Source of the DNA: JAGGYK01 sp034716155
GTDB lineage: Bacteria; Desulfobacterota; Desulfomonilia; UBA1062
Reading direction: 5' to 3'
Assembly: GCA_034716155.1 (NCBI GenBank)
Contig: JAYEFR010000053.1
Location: 1-64,000 of the forward strand
Length of the DNA: 64,000 nt
The notes beneath the pieces were generated by a model. That model worked only from the letters and a program-made list of their open reading frames with translations, made no database searches and was not told where the DNA came from. The position numbers were made by a program, and so were the translations under genes. The stretch's first letter is position 1; each line of letters opens with the position of its first letter. This document shows, in pieces, positions 25,953 to 34,521 of this stretch.

Positions 25953-26696
25953 ATGCCCAAAGGACTATACTTCCTATTTATTATAATAGCCTTACTCCTG
26001 ACAGGTTGTGCATCTCAGCAGGACCTTAATACATTAAGATGGGAAGTTAATGCCCTTGAGACACGCCTTACAAAGGTAGAACAAGGTGCCCATAAAATAT
26101 CAGAGGCGCTTTCACGGAAAGATAAGGAACTGGATCGGTCCCTGAAACAGCAGGCAGACCTGCAGGCACAATATACAGACCTTTACACCCAACTCCTTGC
26201 TATTCAGGGAAAGATCGAGGAGATGGGCTCGCCCCATGGTAAGGCCGGCAGCCTTGGAGAGGATGAGGCACTCAAGGCCATTTTGAATGACATAAATGCC
26301 ATAAAAAAACATCTTGGTATGATAGAAAGCGGCAAGTCCTTATATGAAGCAGGCCTGGAAATGTTCAAGGAGGCCAAGTATGGTGATGCCATAAAACTGT
26401 TCGATTTGTACCTTAAAAAGGATCCCCGAAAATCCCTTATCGATAACGTTCACTTCCGGACAGGAGAAGCCCTTTATGCTCAAGGCAAGTTTGAGGATGC
26501 GATATTGAGATACGATGTTGTAATAAAGAGATTTAAAAATAGTGAAAAGGTGCCTGATTGTCTTCTAAAACAGGGCATGTCCTTTATTAAATTAAACGAC
26601 AGGCAAGCAGGAGAACTCCTCTTGAGACGTGTTACAAACGAATTCCCGGACAGCAAGGCAGCTAAAAAGGCAAAAATACAGCTAGAAGAAAAATAG
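25953..26696 (+). CDS. cpoB: CpoB/YbgF-type Tol-Pal-associated protein
   Basis: A 247-residue periplasmic protein, here a predicted lipoprotein (lipobox LTGC, Cys about residue 19). A coiled coil (about 22-120) of the YbgF trimerisation type precedes three TPR repeats (about 127-245: YEAGLEMFKEAKYGDAIKLF, RTGEALYAQGKFEDAI, LKQGMSFIKLNDRQAG). In E. coli CpoB coordinates PBP1B with the Tol machine during constriction. The gene follows pal by 5 nt. The lipobox is a variation, because E. coli CpoB is a soluble periplasmic protein. Confidence 0.9.
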   Translation: MPKGLYFLFIIIALLLTGCASQQDLNTLRWEVNALETRLTKVEQGAHKISEALSRKDKELDRSLKQQADLQAQYTDLYTQLLAIQGKIEEMGSPHGKAGSLGEDEALKAILNDINAIKKHLGMIESGKSLYEAGLEMFKEAKYGDAIKLFDLYLKKDPRKSLIDNVHFRTGEALYAQGKFEDAILRYDVVIKRFKNSEKVPDCLLKQGMSFIKLNDRQAGELLLRRVTNEFPDSKAAKKAKIQLEEK

Positions 26697-26698
26697 AT

Positions 26699-27307
26699 GT
26701 GGGAAAAACTATAACAATATCAAAAGATTGCGGCTGTGGTTCAATAGAGTTGGCCAATGCCCTGGCCAAAGATCTGGGTTATGAATATCTTGATAAAGGC
26801 ATAGTGGCCCAACTGGCAAAGAAGATGCGTACATCTAAAGGTGAGATCCGTTCTTTTGAAGATGGGACATCCATCTCCATGTTCAGGTTTGTATCTAAAT
26901 ATATGACAGAGTCTTTGGTAAGAAAGATACTTGCAGGAGATAAAGGCTATGTGGACGATACCAGTTACCTTGCGGGTCTCAAAGGCCTGATGACTGATCT
27001 GGCAGATAAAGGGGATGTAATTATTGTGGGCAGGGGTGGACAGTGTGTGCTTAAAGGCAGGCCCGATGTAGTACATGTAAGGCTAATAGCACCAATGGAA
27101 TACAAAAAAGAACGCCTGGCAAAAAAGAAAGACTGTACCCTCGAAGAGGCTGATAACATAATAAAGAGAAAGGAAGAAGAATCAAAAAGATATATTGAAA
27201 GGTTATTTGGCCTCTACTGGAATGACCCAACCCTGTATCATATGACCATAAACTTAAGTTTGGTAAGAGAAGAAACAGCTATAGATATGATCAAAGGGCT
27301 TCTATAA
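26699..27307 (+). CDS. Cytidylate kinase-like family protein
   Basis: A 202-residue P-loop protein of the Cmk2-like family (PF13189 type). The N-terminus ITISKDCGCGSIELANALAK is a nucleotide-binding loop, followed by YEYLDKGIVAQLA. VIIVGRGGQCVL near residue 105 and VRLIAPMEYKKERLA near 122 match the family. The substrate is unknown; these proteins are not the housekeeping CMP kinase. Start is GTG, 2 nt after the cpoB stop, so it is in the pal operon. The Gly-rich loop has 'KDCGCGS', slightly degenerate from the usual G-x-GG. Confidence 0.8.
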   Translation: MGKTITISKDCGCGSIELANALAKDLGYEYLDKGIVAQLAKKMRTSKGEIRSFEDGTSISMFRFVSKYMTESLVRKILAGDKGYVDDTSYLAGLKGLMTDLADKGDVIIVGRGGQCVLKGRPDVVHVRLIAPMEYKKERLAKKKDCTLEEADNIIKRKEEESKRYIERLFGLYWNDPTLYHMTINLSLVREETAIDMIKGLL

Positions 27308-27506
27308 GGGACCATTGCCCTTTCGGCCACTGGCGGAAGGTGTCTTTTAACTCAGCACTCATCCCTGTCGGGGGTCCGTTGTAAAATCTCCAGATAGGAT
27401 AATTCCTTCCAAATAAACAACTGACCACGGACAACTGATAACTGTCTTCATACAAAACCAAAACAGATGGCTTAGACCGCAATCTCCTGACGGGGATCTG
27501 AGTCGA
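27308..27506. repeat. Intergenic repeat copy between convergent genes
   Basis: This stretch between two convergent genes holds a third copy (27372-27445) of the ~75-bp repeat: CCGTTGTAAAATCTCC, an AGGATAATTCCTT core, then GACCACGGACAACTGATAAC. A degenerate start of the TTTCATACAAAC element follows (27447-27465). No gene is seen. Confidence 0.65.
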
Positions 27507-28451
27507 TCATCCAAGCTTTTGCCTATATTTGCCATCCACACAGAGGACCTTATCTTTATGAACAAGGCCTTCTAAGTGCTTCTTTATCATATTTTCTTCC
27601 CCATAAAAAAGGATCTTGTCCTCAAACGTATAATCATATCCATAGATAGGAGAAACCCTTACAATATCTTCAAGGGCTGCCCACCCATCACCAGGGACAA
27701 GATCCAAGATTACCTCGTCCCTGTGATCAAGTGCAGCCTTATATGTTGCCATTCGCTTGGGAAAATATGCGGCCTTTATCGGCCTTGCATGCGAAGATAT
27801 AAAGACATCTATAGGAAAACCCTTGACCCTTTCCATAGATGCCTTAAATGCATCTATATTTGACTCCTCATTTCCATACCACGGACCAAATGGACTCAAA
27901 TCTATATCAAAACCAATGAGGATCTTTTCTACTGGTTCCCACAGACAATAGTGATCATTCAGATGCCCTGGGGTGTAGAGGGCAACAAATCTTGTGAGCC
28001 CCATATCAAATTCATCACCCTCTTCAAAGGAAGAGGTTATACTGAAATCCCTGAAACCCGTAAATTCCAGGTGTGTATCCTTCCACAGTTGAGACAGGGT
28101 CTTGCCTATTAACCTTGGGGCAAGTTTATCTGCAGTACATATACTATCCTTATTATTTGCCGGCACTATTATGTCAGGTGAGCCTCCCTCCTGAAATAGC
28201 CAATTGCCCGAGGTATGGTCAGGATGAGAATGGGAGTTTATAACCAAGTCTATATGTAAAGCGCTTTTCAATCTTCGAATAAGCTCAATGCCACATCCTG
28301 TATCTATAATGGCATTTACCTTATCCAGCACCAGTATCGAATTGGAAAAAGGAGACCTGCTCCTTAATTTTCCCTGTACAACATGAATATGGTCTGTAAT
28401 AGATGTGATCTTCAGCCCAAGCTTTTGTAATCCGTAGATATCCATAATCAA
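27507..28451 (-). CDS. Metallo-beta-lactamase-fold hydrolase
   Basis: A 314-residue MBL-fold hydrolase. The metal motif is NSHSHPDHTSGNWLF (HxHxDH) near residue 75, and further ligand positions are likely in YTPGHLNDHYCLWEP near 160 and SSHARPI near 223. The C-terminal third is helical, ending with a segment that may be an MBL-associated helical domain (HLEGLVHKDKVLC). Such enzymes in anaerobes hydrolyse thioesters, lactones or similar bonds; the substrate cannot be told. ATG at 28445 (MDIYGLQ) is an alternative start. It is convergent with the cytidylate-kinase-like gene and monocistronic. Confidence 0.82.
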   Translation of the reverse strand: MIMDIYGLQKLGLKITSITDHIHVVQGKLRSRSPFSNSILVLDKVNAIIDTGCGIELIRRLKSALHIDLVINSHSHPDHTSGNWLFQEGGSPDIIVPANNKDSICTADKLAPRLIGKTLSQLWKDTHLEFTGFRDFSITSSFEEGDEFDMGLTRFVALYTPGHLNDHYCLWEPVEKILIGFDIDLSPFGPWYGNEESNIDAFKASMERVKGFPIDVFISSHARPIKAAYFPKRMATYKAALDHRDEVILDLVPGDGWAALEDIVRVSPIYGYDYTFEDKILFYGEENMIKKHLEGLVHKDKVLCVDGKYRQKLG

Positions 28452-28637
28452 GAATTATATTTCTTCTTATCCATAGAGTCAACACACCTTATCTCCCCAG
28501 ATATGATTCCCTTTGCCTCTCGATCAGCTCAAAAAGGGATATACAACGATCTTATAGCTAAGGGCCTTTATCGTTTGTTGTGGCCAAGATGACCATGGGA
28601 GAGTATAAAAATACCAGACAAAGATCGGAGGTGAACT

Positions 28638-29399
28638 ATGGAGGTGAAAATCGAAAAAAAAGATAAGGTCTTCACTGTGGGTATAAACCGTCCCGAAGTA
28701 AAGAACGCAGTGAATAGAAAGATAGCTTATACCCTTTCAGAGGCATTTAGGGCCTTTGAAGAAGACGACTCCTTATATGTGGCTGTGCTCTATGGAGAAG
28801 GGAGAACTTTCTGTTCCGGAGCTGATTTAAAGGCAATCGCAGGAGGGAAACCAAACCGCACGGAAGTAGATGGTGACGGCCCAATGGGCCCCACAAGGAT
28901 GAAACTGTCCAAACCTGTTATAGCTGCCGTTTCAGGGTATGCAGTTGCAGGCGGCCTTGAGCTTGCAATATGGTGTGACATGCGGGTGGTTGAGAAAGAT
29001 GCTGTATTTGGAGTCTTTTGCCGCAGGTGGGGAGTGCCTCTCATCGATGGAGGCACAGTACGGCTTGCTCGCTTGATAGGGGTCAGTCACGCCCTTGACA
29101 TGATACTGACAGGCAGACCCGTATCATCAGATGAAGCCCTTTTAATGGGTCTTGCAAACAGGGTTGTAGAAAATGGCAGGGCAAAGGCAGAGGCGGAAAA
29201 GCTGGCTGCTCAAATAGCCGAATTCCCGCAAACCTGCTTAAGACATGACCGGCTGTCCTTGTGGGAAGGAATGAATCTGGGCATTGACGAGGCAATGAAA
29301 AATGAGTTCCGCCATGGAATGGAGGTCACCAGCAGCCTGGAGACTGTACAAGGCGCAAAACGTTTCAAGGAAGGGGCCGGAAGACACGGAAAATTCTAG
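28638..29399 (+). CDS. Enoyl-CoA hydratase/isomerase (crotonase family)
   Basis: A 253-residue crotonase-fold protein. The oxyanion-hole segments are GRTFCSGADLKAI near residue 54 and AVSGYAVAGGLELAIWCDM near 97. FGVFCRRWGVPLIDGGTVRL near 124 replaces the usual catalytic-Glu loop: the first Glu position ('GxAEL/E' region) reads ELAIWC, while the second glutamate region reads RRWGVPLIDGG, without the typical FGxPEV. It may therefore be a hydratase with altered chemistry or an isomerase or thioesterase. GGAGGTGAACT precedes the ATG. It stands alone. Confidence 0.85.
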   Translation: MEVKIEKKDKVFTVGINRPEVKNAVNRKIAYTLSEAFRAFEEDDSLYVAVLYGEGRTFCSGADLKAIAGGKPNRTEVDGDGPMGPTRMKLSKPVIAAVSGYAVAGGLELAIWCDMRVVEKDAVFGVFCRRWGVPLIDGGTVRLARLIGVSHALDMILTGRPVSSDEALLMGLANRVVENGRAKAEAEKLAAQIAEFPQTCLRHDRLSLWEGMNLGIDEAMKNEFRHGMEVTSSLETVQGAKRFKEGAGRHGKF

Positions 29400-29431
29400 A
29401 TGTGTTATTTCCTCCCTAACCATATCTAAAT

Positions 29432-29470
29432 AGAGAGGCAAAAAGTGAATCTGATTTTCTTTTGCCTCTC
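29432..29470. repeat. Perfect 11-bp inverted repeat after crotonase gene
   Basis: GAGAGGCAAAA (29433-29443) and TTTTGCCTCTC (29460-29470) can pair around a 16-nt loop. It lies 33 nt after the stop of the crotonase gene. No T-run follows on the plus strand, so it is a weak candidate for an intrinsic terminator and may be another palindromic repeat. Confidence 0.5.
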
Positions 29471-29542
29471 GATTACCTCAAGATTACTCACGATTCACTG
29501 CGAAACGCCAAGTCTAACCAAGTAAACCAATGAAACTATATA

Positions 29543-29712
29543 AATATCTTTTTCATATAAACGCATATGTCTGCAAGGCAGACACAACCAAACATGAAAA
29601 TATGACATTTTCATACAGATTCCATCCCTGTAGGGCCCGTTGCCTTAAGCGGGCCGATGAGGCAGGCCCCTACATTTCTTTTTGACTGCCGACTATCGAC
29701 TGATGACTATCT
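29543..29712. repeat. Composite palindromic repeat plus GACTNNN heptamers
   Basis: One full copy of the hairpin element (29549-29600: TTTTTCATATAAACG, inner stem GTCTG/CAGAC, then ACATGAAAA), then a full copy of the TGTAGGG element (29625-29676: CTGTAGGGCCCGTTGCC ... GGCAGGCCCCTACA), then TGACTGCCGACTATCGACTG heptamers (29688-29712). The 5' flank AACTATATAAATATCTTTTT is shared with the copy at 33490. Confidence 0.75.
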
Positions 29713-29723
29713 ATAGAGATGGC

Positions 29724-31439
29724 CTATTTTTTCTTTCCAGCCATCTTTTCTATCTCTTTTTTCCTCAGTTCTTTTCTTAAGACCTTCCCTATAGCGCTCT
29801 TGGGGAGATCATCCCTGAATTCTACAATCTTCGGCACCTTATATTTTGCCATATTCTCCCTGCAATATTCTATAATCTCCTCAGACGTTGCAGTCTCCCC
29901 TTCTTTCAGTACGATGAAAATCTTTACTGTCTCTCCCCTATATTCATGGGGCACGCCTATGGTGCATGCCTCCTTTATCTTTGGGTGCTTATAGAGTACC
30001 TCGTCAATCTCCCTGGGGTAGACATTAAATCCGCTGGCAATAATCATATCCTTCTTTCTATCAACAATATAGAAATATCCCTCCTCATCCATGGTCGCAA
30101 TATCACCTGTATAAAGCCATCCGTCTCTAAGGGCGATCTCTGTTTCTTCTGGCTTGTTCCAGTACCCTTTCATTATCTGCGGGCCTTTTATGATAAGCTC
30201 CCCTGGCTCTCCAACAGGCAGTTCTTTTGCTCCATCCTCCTGATCCACTACCCTGCATAAGGTATCAGGGGCTGGGAGACCAACAGAGCCTGGTATCCTC
30301 TTTGCCCCCTGGCCGAAAGGATTCATATGGGTTACAGGGGCAGACTCTGTGAGACCAAAACCTTCACAGATAGCTGCACCAGTGAGTTTCTCAAAACGTT
30401 CTATTACCTCAATAGGCAGCGGCGCACTTCCGGAAAAGCACCCCTTTATAGAACCCAGGTCATACTTGTGCAGATCCGGATGGTTCAGCATACCCACATA
30501 CATGGTGGGTACCAATGCAAGGAATGAGACCTTATAGTCCGTGACGGCATCCAGCAATGGTTTCGGCTCAGGTCTTGGTATGAGGGCAATAGCAGAACCA
30601 GCCCATATGGGGTAGTTCATAGCACAGGTCATGCCAAAGGAATGGAAGATAGGTAGTGCTCCCATATGGGTATCTTCTGATGCAGTTGCCTTAAATTCCG
30701 GGTACCATGCCTCTATCTGCTGTACATTGCAGCTCAAATTTTTGTGAGTAAGCATTACGCCTTTTGATTCACCTGTAGTTCCACCTGTATATTGCAGACA
30801 TGCCGCATCTTCCCATTCAATCTCCTTTTCTGGCGGATTCGGCGGATATTTTGCGATTATCTCTTTAAATGTATATACCTCAGCTACCTTCTTTATCTCA
30901 GCCTTCAAGCCTTTTTTCTTTGCTACAAGCGGAAATAATATATTCTTGGGAAATGGCAGGTAGTCACCTATGCTGCACGTAATAATCTGCTTTACCTTGG
31001 TCTTGGGACGCAGGTCTATCGTCCTGTTTGCCGGGAGATCTATAGTAATCAATACCTTTGAACCGGAATCGTTCAACTGATATTTTATTTCGCGATCGGA
31101 GTACAAAGGGTTATTAGATACCACTATGGCATTAGCACGATGAATAGCATAATAAGCCGCCACACAATGTATGGTATTCGGAAGCAAAAGCGCTACCCTG
31201 TCCCCCTTTTCCACCCCCATATCTGCAAGCGCAGTAGCCAACCTCTCTACCATCTCGACTAACCTTGCATATGTCACTTTATACCCTTCAAAGATAAGGG
31301 CTGTATTATTCGGATGATCTTTGGCAGAGCGATACAGGGCATCTATCATTGGCAGCTTTTCATACTCTATAGTCCCCACTACACCCTTACTATAATGCTT
31401 TAACCAGATCTTTTCATCATATCTCCTGTCTTCAGACAT
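29724..31439 (-). CDS. Long-chain acyl-CoA synthetase (FadD-like)
   Basis: A 571-residue AMP-forming acyl-CoA ligase of the ANL superfamily. The phosphate loop is YTGGTTGESKG near residue 222. The adenine segment is CEGFGLTES near 358, and WLYTGDIATMDEEGYF near 437 and VDRKKDMIIASGFNVYP near 457 form the hinge. The C-terminal lysine is in KSAIGKVLRKEL near 552. It activates fatty acids to acyl-CoA, probably feeding beta-oxidation or lipid remodelling together with the crotonase nearby, although the two are on opposite strands. AAGGAGG lies upstream of the ATG. Confidence 0.9.
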   Translation of the reverse strand: MSEDRRYDEKIWLKHYSKGVVGTIEYEKLPMIDALYRSAKDHPNNTALIFEGYKVTYARLVEMVERLATALADMGVEKGDRVALLLPNTIHCVAAYYAIHRANAIVVSNNPLYSDREIKYQLNDSGSKVLITIDLPANRTIDLRPKTKVKQIITCSIGDYLPFPKNILFPLVAKKKGLKAEIKKVAEVYTFKEIIAKYPPNPPEKEIEWEDAACLQYTGGTTGESKGVMLTHKNLSCNVQQIEAWYPEFKATASEDTHMGALPIFHSFGMTCAMNYPIWAGSAIALIPRPEPKPLLDAVTDYKVSFLALVPTMYVGMLNHPDLHKYDLGSIKGCFSGSAPLPIEVIERFEKLTGAAICEGFGLTESAPVTHMNPFGQGAKRIPGSVGLPAPDTLCRVVDQEDGAKELPVGEPGELIIKGPQIMKGYWNKPEETEIALRDGWLYTGDIATMDEEGYFYIVDRKKDMIIASGFNVYPREIDEVLYKHPKIKEACTIGVPHEYRGETVKIFIVLKEGETATSEEIIEYCRENMAKYKVPKIVEFRDDLPKSAIGKVLRKELRKKEIEKMAGKKK

Positions 31440-31636
31440 AACCCCTCCTTAAGAATGACTAAATCTAAAAAAACCTCTCTTCTTATTATTAAGAGATTAA
31501 TCTCAGAACATATAATTGTCAAGATCATGAGTAAAGCCAGTTGCGTTTCCCCAAAGTTGCTATTTCATGAACGATTAAAGTTAGTTATATAACAGGCCAA
31601 TTATCCGCCTTGGGCAGGATTGCACCCTTAAATTTA

Positions 31637-31665
31637 TTGACAAACAATCCATGCTTAGGTAGAGA
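31637..31665 (+). promoter_or_regulatory. Promoter of the tRNA gene
   Basis: A consensus -35 box TTGACA (31637-31642) is followed after 17 bp by TAGAGA (31660-31665). The predicted start is within a few bases of the mature tRNA 5' end at 31675. Confidence 0.6.
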
Positions 31666-31674
31666 TGTGTGTAT

Positions 31675-31751
31675 GGCGGTGTAGCTCAGCTGGTTAGAGC
31701 ATGCGGCTCATATCCGCAGCGTCGGGGGTTCAAGTCCCTCCACCGCTACCA
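31675..31751 (+). tRNA. tRNA-Met (anticodon CAT)
   Basis: A 77-nt cloverleaf with encoded CCA. The acceptor stem is GGCGGTG/CACCGCT, with a G-T first pair. The D arm is AGCTCAGCTGGTTAGAGC, the anticodon arm is TGCGG-CTCATAT-CCGCA giving anticodon CAT, and the T arm has GGTTCAAGTCC. It is not an initiator: position 1-72 is paired and the three G-C pairs typical of tRNA-fMet are absent. A CAT anticodon can also belong to tRNA-Ile2, where C34 is changed to lysidine; the sequence alone does not fully separate the two. Confidence 0.9.
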
Positions 31752-31895
31752 AATTTTGTGTCTGTTTTTACATAAATAATATTCTTTAACCCTCCACTGT
31801 TTACTACTTAGGGTTTTATATAAATTTTTCCTTCTATTTTTTCTTATAAGCCATTAATAAAAATAAGACATACTATAAATATATGGAGGTTACAT

Positions 31896-32585
31896 ATGCC
31901 CAGATTTTTCGCAGAGATTGTTGATACCGGTCATGCTGTCATAAAAGGTAAAGATGTGGCGCATATTACAGGCCCTTTACGTAAGCACATAGGCGATGAG
32001 ATATCTATTAGAGACTATACTACAGGATATAAGGGGAAAATTCGATCAATAGATAAAGGTAAACTTATCGTTGACATAGAAAAACAAGAAATATTGCATG
32101 AAAGGTCAGAAAAAAAGATCCGCCTGGGTATCTGTTTGATAACAATGAAAGAAATGGATTCTCTAGTACGCTTTGCCACAGAACTTGGGGTTGCAGAAAT
32201 TGTCCCGGTAGTAGCCTCCAGATCTAACATAAGGGGTGTATCTGAAAAGAGATACTTGAGATGGAGAGGTATAGTCATGGAGGCAATAAAACAATCACAA
32301 CGCCAAAGCATCCTTAAGATACAAAACTGCTTATCCATAGAAACCTTTGCAAGATTTGCTTCAGACAACTGGCCAGATAGACTTGTCGGAGATCATAGTA
32401 GCAATACAAAATTAAAAGCTATTACATCTCACGGTGCGGGCATTTTGATAGGGCCTGAAGGCGGATTTACATCTCAAGAGATCAATATGCTGCATGCCCA
32501 CGGCTTTACCTTTGTAAGTATGGGCAAAACCATATTAAGATCAATAACCGCTGCGCTGGCTGCGGCTGCAATATTAGGGGCCTGA
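31896..32585 (+). CDS. rsmE: 16S rRNA (uracil-1498-N3)-methyltransferase RsmE
   Basis: A 229-residue SPOUT methyltransferase that modifies U1498 of 16S rRNA. An N-terminal PUA-like domain (MPRFFAEI to about residue 70) is followed by the SPOUT domain with KEMDSLVRFATELGV near 86, EAIKQSQRQ near 130 and the knot segment ILIGPEGGFTSQEI near 185. The last knot motif, normally LRxETA, reads LRSITA, so the conserved glutamate is replaced by isoleucine. GGAGGTTACAT precedes the ATG. Monocistronic, 144 nt after the tRNA. Confidence 0.9.
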   Translation: MPRFFAEIVDTGHAVIKGKDVAHITGPLRKHIGDEISIRDYTTGYKGKIRSIDKGKLIVDIEKQEILHERSEKKIRLGICLITMKEMDSLVRFATELGVAEIVPVVASRSNIRGVSEKRYLRWRGIVMEAIKQSQRQSILKIQNCLSIETFARFASDNWPDRLVGDHSSNTKLKAITSHGAGILIGPEGGFTSQEINMLHAHGFTFVSMGKTILRSITAALAAAAILGA

Positions 32586-32698
32586 TACGCTATCTCACAA
32601 AAATTTACCCGCCACTTAGATTACAAAGAACACAACCTGACTTTCTCTTTATTCGCTGTTTACCCCTAGCCTTTTCTTAGGCAGGCCGATAAGCCATC

Positions 32699-32727
32699 TT
32701 GACTTGGGCTATGTTAGATACTATGTA
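32699..32727 (+). promoter_or_regulatory. Candidate promoter of zinc peptidase gene
   Basis: TTGACT (32699-32704), 17-bp spacer, TATGTA (32722-32727), 38 bp upstream of the start codon. This is a match on spacing and partial consensus only. Confidence 0.4.
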
Positions 32728-32764
32728 TTTATGTGACAACAAAATCAATAGATAGGCGGGTTTA

Positions 32765-33454
32765 ATGTTTATAGATCCATTATATATAATAATGATAGTA
32801 CCTGCACTTTTGCTGAGTATCTATGCCCAAATAAAGGTGAAATCATCATACTCTAAATATTCCAAAATCCCGACCTCAACGGGTATATCAGGGGCTCACG
32901 CAGCCCGCATGATACTTGATAGTGAAGGGATAGCAGATGTAGGCATCGAGGTAAGCAAAGATTTTTTAACTGATCATTATGATCCAAGAACCAAGGTGCT
33001 CAGATTATCTAAAGAGGTATACATGGGCGAATCTTTGGCATCCGTGGGCATTGCTGCCCATGAGGTGGGTCATGCCATACAGCATGCAAGGGGCTATATG
33101 CCTTTGCGGGCACGCAGCGCCCTGGTGCCTGTATCCATGCTGGGCTCAAACCTTGCGTGGCCCCTCCTCATTATAGGATTTATTTTTATGTCGAAGACGC
33201 TTATTACTGCGGGGATATTGTTCTTTAGCCTTGCCGTACTATTCCAGATCGTAACCCTGCCGGTGGAGTTTAATGCCTCATCTAGGGCACTAAGGGCATT
33301 GCCTGCTGCGGGTATACTCTCAGAGCAAGAGACTGCCGGGGCAAGACATATACTATCAGCAGCCGCAATGACTTATGTGGCTGCTGCAGCTGCTGCTGTG
33401 CTTCAGCTATTATACTTTTTATTAAGGGCGGGACTCCTGGGCGGAGACGAATAA
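32765..33454 (+). CDS. Membrane zinc metallopeptidase (YugP-like)
   Basis: A 229-residue integral membrane protein of the neutral zinc metallopeptidase family 2 (PF04298, B. subtilis YugP type). The N-terminal membrane helix (about residues 4-20) is followed by a cytoplasmic or peripheral domain holding the zinc motif AAHEVGHAIQHARGY near residue 98, then two or three more helices (about 118-165 and 200-222). RSALVPVSMLGSN and LPVEFNASSRALRAL are conserved. Its natural substrates are unknown; a role in membrane protein turnover is inferred from topology. Confidence 0.87.
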   Translation: MFIDPLYIIMIVPALLLSIYAQIKVKSSYSKYSKIPTSTGISGAHAARMILDSEGIADVGIEVSKDFLTDHYDPRTKVLRLSKEVYMGESLASVGIAAHEVGHAIQHARGYMPLRARSALVPVSMLGSNLAWPLLIIGFIFMSKTLITAGILFFSLAVLFQIVTLPVEFNASSRALRALPAAGILSEQETAGARHILSAAAMTYVAAAAAAVLQLLYFLLRAGLLGGDE

Positions 33455-33489
33455 CACTGTTTGTTTTATTTAAACTAATAAAACCAACA

Positions 33490-33655
33490 AAACTATATAA
33501 ATGTCTTTTTCATACAAACGTGCATGGGCTGTGCTCACAACGAAGGATGAAAAACATTCTCACGCAAAGAACGCCAAGTACGCAAAGGTGCTTTCTTTTT
33601 TTATCATACTTCTTTATTTTTCTTTGCGATCTTTGCGGCTTTGCGTGAGGGGAGG
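33490..33655. repeat. Hairpin element and CTCACGCAAAG inverted repeat
   Basis: A copy of the TTTTTCATACAAACG ... GGATGAAAAA element (33506-33555; inner stem GGGC/GCTC) is followed directly by an inverted repeat with arms CTCACGCAAAG (about 33560-33570) and CTTTGCGTGAG (33639-33649), with further CGCAAAG/CTTTGCG units inside. An open frame over this region (33501-33941) is made of repeat and antisense sequence and is not a gene. Confidence 0.7.
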
Positions 33656-33746
33656 TTTTTTGATCTTCTTTGCAGGACCTGTGATTTTCGCACATCAACA
33701 GGTACTTTTTCATATAAACCGACAAGATTACAACCCTGAGAGCATG

Positions 33747-34475
33747 CTACTCATGGATAGTAAATCTCCATGCACAGAACCACTCATCCGGGTGTTCATC
33801 AGGTGGGCAGGCTATGCACTCTGTTATGATCCTTTTGTCAATAGTTTTTGCAAAGGTAGCGTATTCAACAACCCCTACAGATTTACATGGATAATCCACA
33901 AGTCCCCTCCTCTTCCTGGCCGACTGTACCCTGCAATTTAACATCTTGAAGATTAAGGTGCGGTCATCTGTTTCTTCCACTGATTGCTCATTTATCCTTG
34001 AGTACATTCTGTAAGATAGCGCCTGCTTCAATGCAGGCAGGCCTCCATCTTCAGGTAGATGGCACAACCTTTTTATCCTGTACGCCTCATACGGAGAAAA
34101 TCGTGTCCAGCATGTATCATTACACCTCTTTGCAGTAAACAATTCTTCTCCTTGCTCGATCTCTTGAAACCATACGCCGTCATTTGCGAGCCAGTTGATA
34201 CCTAACGCCCTTAACAGCTCTAAAAGTTCCTGCCTTGATAATTTCTTTAATATAGCAGGAATCCCTGCATCATCTACATCAAAGCCTAAGACCTCACCAA
34301 GTCTCTTCATATCAATAGCAAGACATTTTCTGCCAACTGCATCTTCCATCTCAAGGGCCTTATGCAGGCCTAACTGGTGCACTGCCTCGTTAAACCATAT
34401 CCCATAATGGACAAGTATCCTGCGAAATCCATCAATAGTCCACTCTATAAGCCTTTCTTTGTCTATATCTTCCAT
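33747..34475 (-). CDS. DUF6125-like protein of unknown function
   Basis: A 242-residue soluble protein. The N-terminal half is helical (RLIEWTIDGFRRILVHYGIWF, LGLHKALEMEDAVGRK). The C-terminal half resembles the DUF6125 family: MLNCRVQSARKRRGLVDYPC, KSVGVVEYATFAKTIDKRI, ECIACPPDEHPDEWFCAW. Several cysteines (CRVQ, YPCKS, ECIACPP, FCAW) suggest a metal or redox role, but no function is established that I know of. It ends the minus-strand group GGDEF-PilZ-MBL, 46 nt after the MBL stop, with GGAGG 14 nt before the ATG. Confidence 0.6.
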   Translation of the reverse strand: MEDIDKERLIEWTIDGFRRILVHYGIWFNEAVHQLGLHKALEMEDAVGRKCLAIDMKRLGEVLGFDVDDAGIPAILKKLSRQELLELLRALGINWLANDGVWFQEIEQGEELFTAKRCNDTCWTRFSPYEAYRIKRLCHLPEDGGLPALKQALSYRMYSRINEQSVEETDDRTLIFKMLNCRVQSARKRRGLVDYPCKSVGVVEYATFAKTIDKRIITECIACPPDEHPDEWFCAWRFTIHE

Positions 34476-34521
34476 CTTATAGATATTATCCTCCGCCTTT
34501 TATCTTTCAGCTTTTTTTGCC

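Noticed and set aside
31675..31751. tRNA as initiator tRNA-fMet
   Set aside because: The 1-72 position is paired and the anticodon stem lacks the three consecutive G-C pairs of initiators.
33501..33941. 146-codon plus-strand frame after the zinc peptidase gene
   Set aside because: Its first half is dispersed repeat sequence and its second half is antisense to the DUF6125-like gene.
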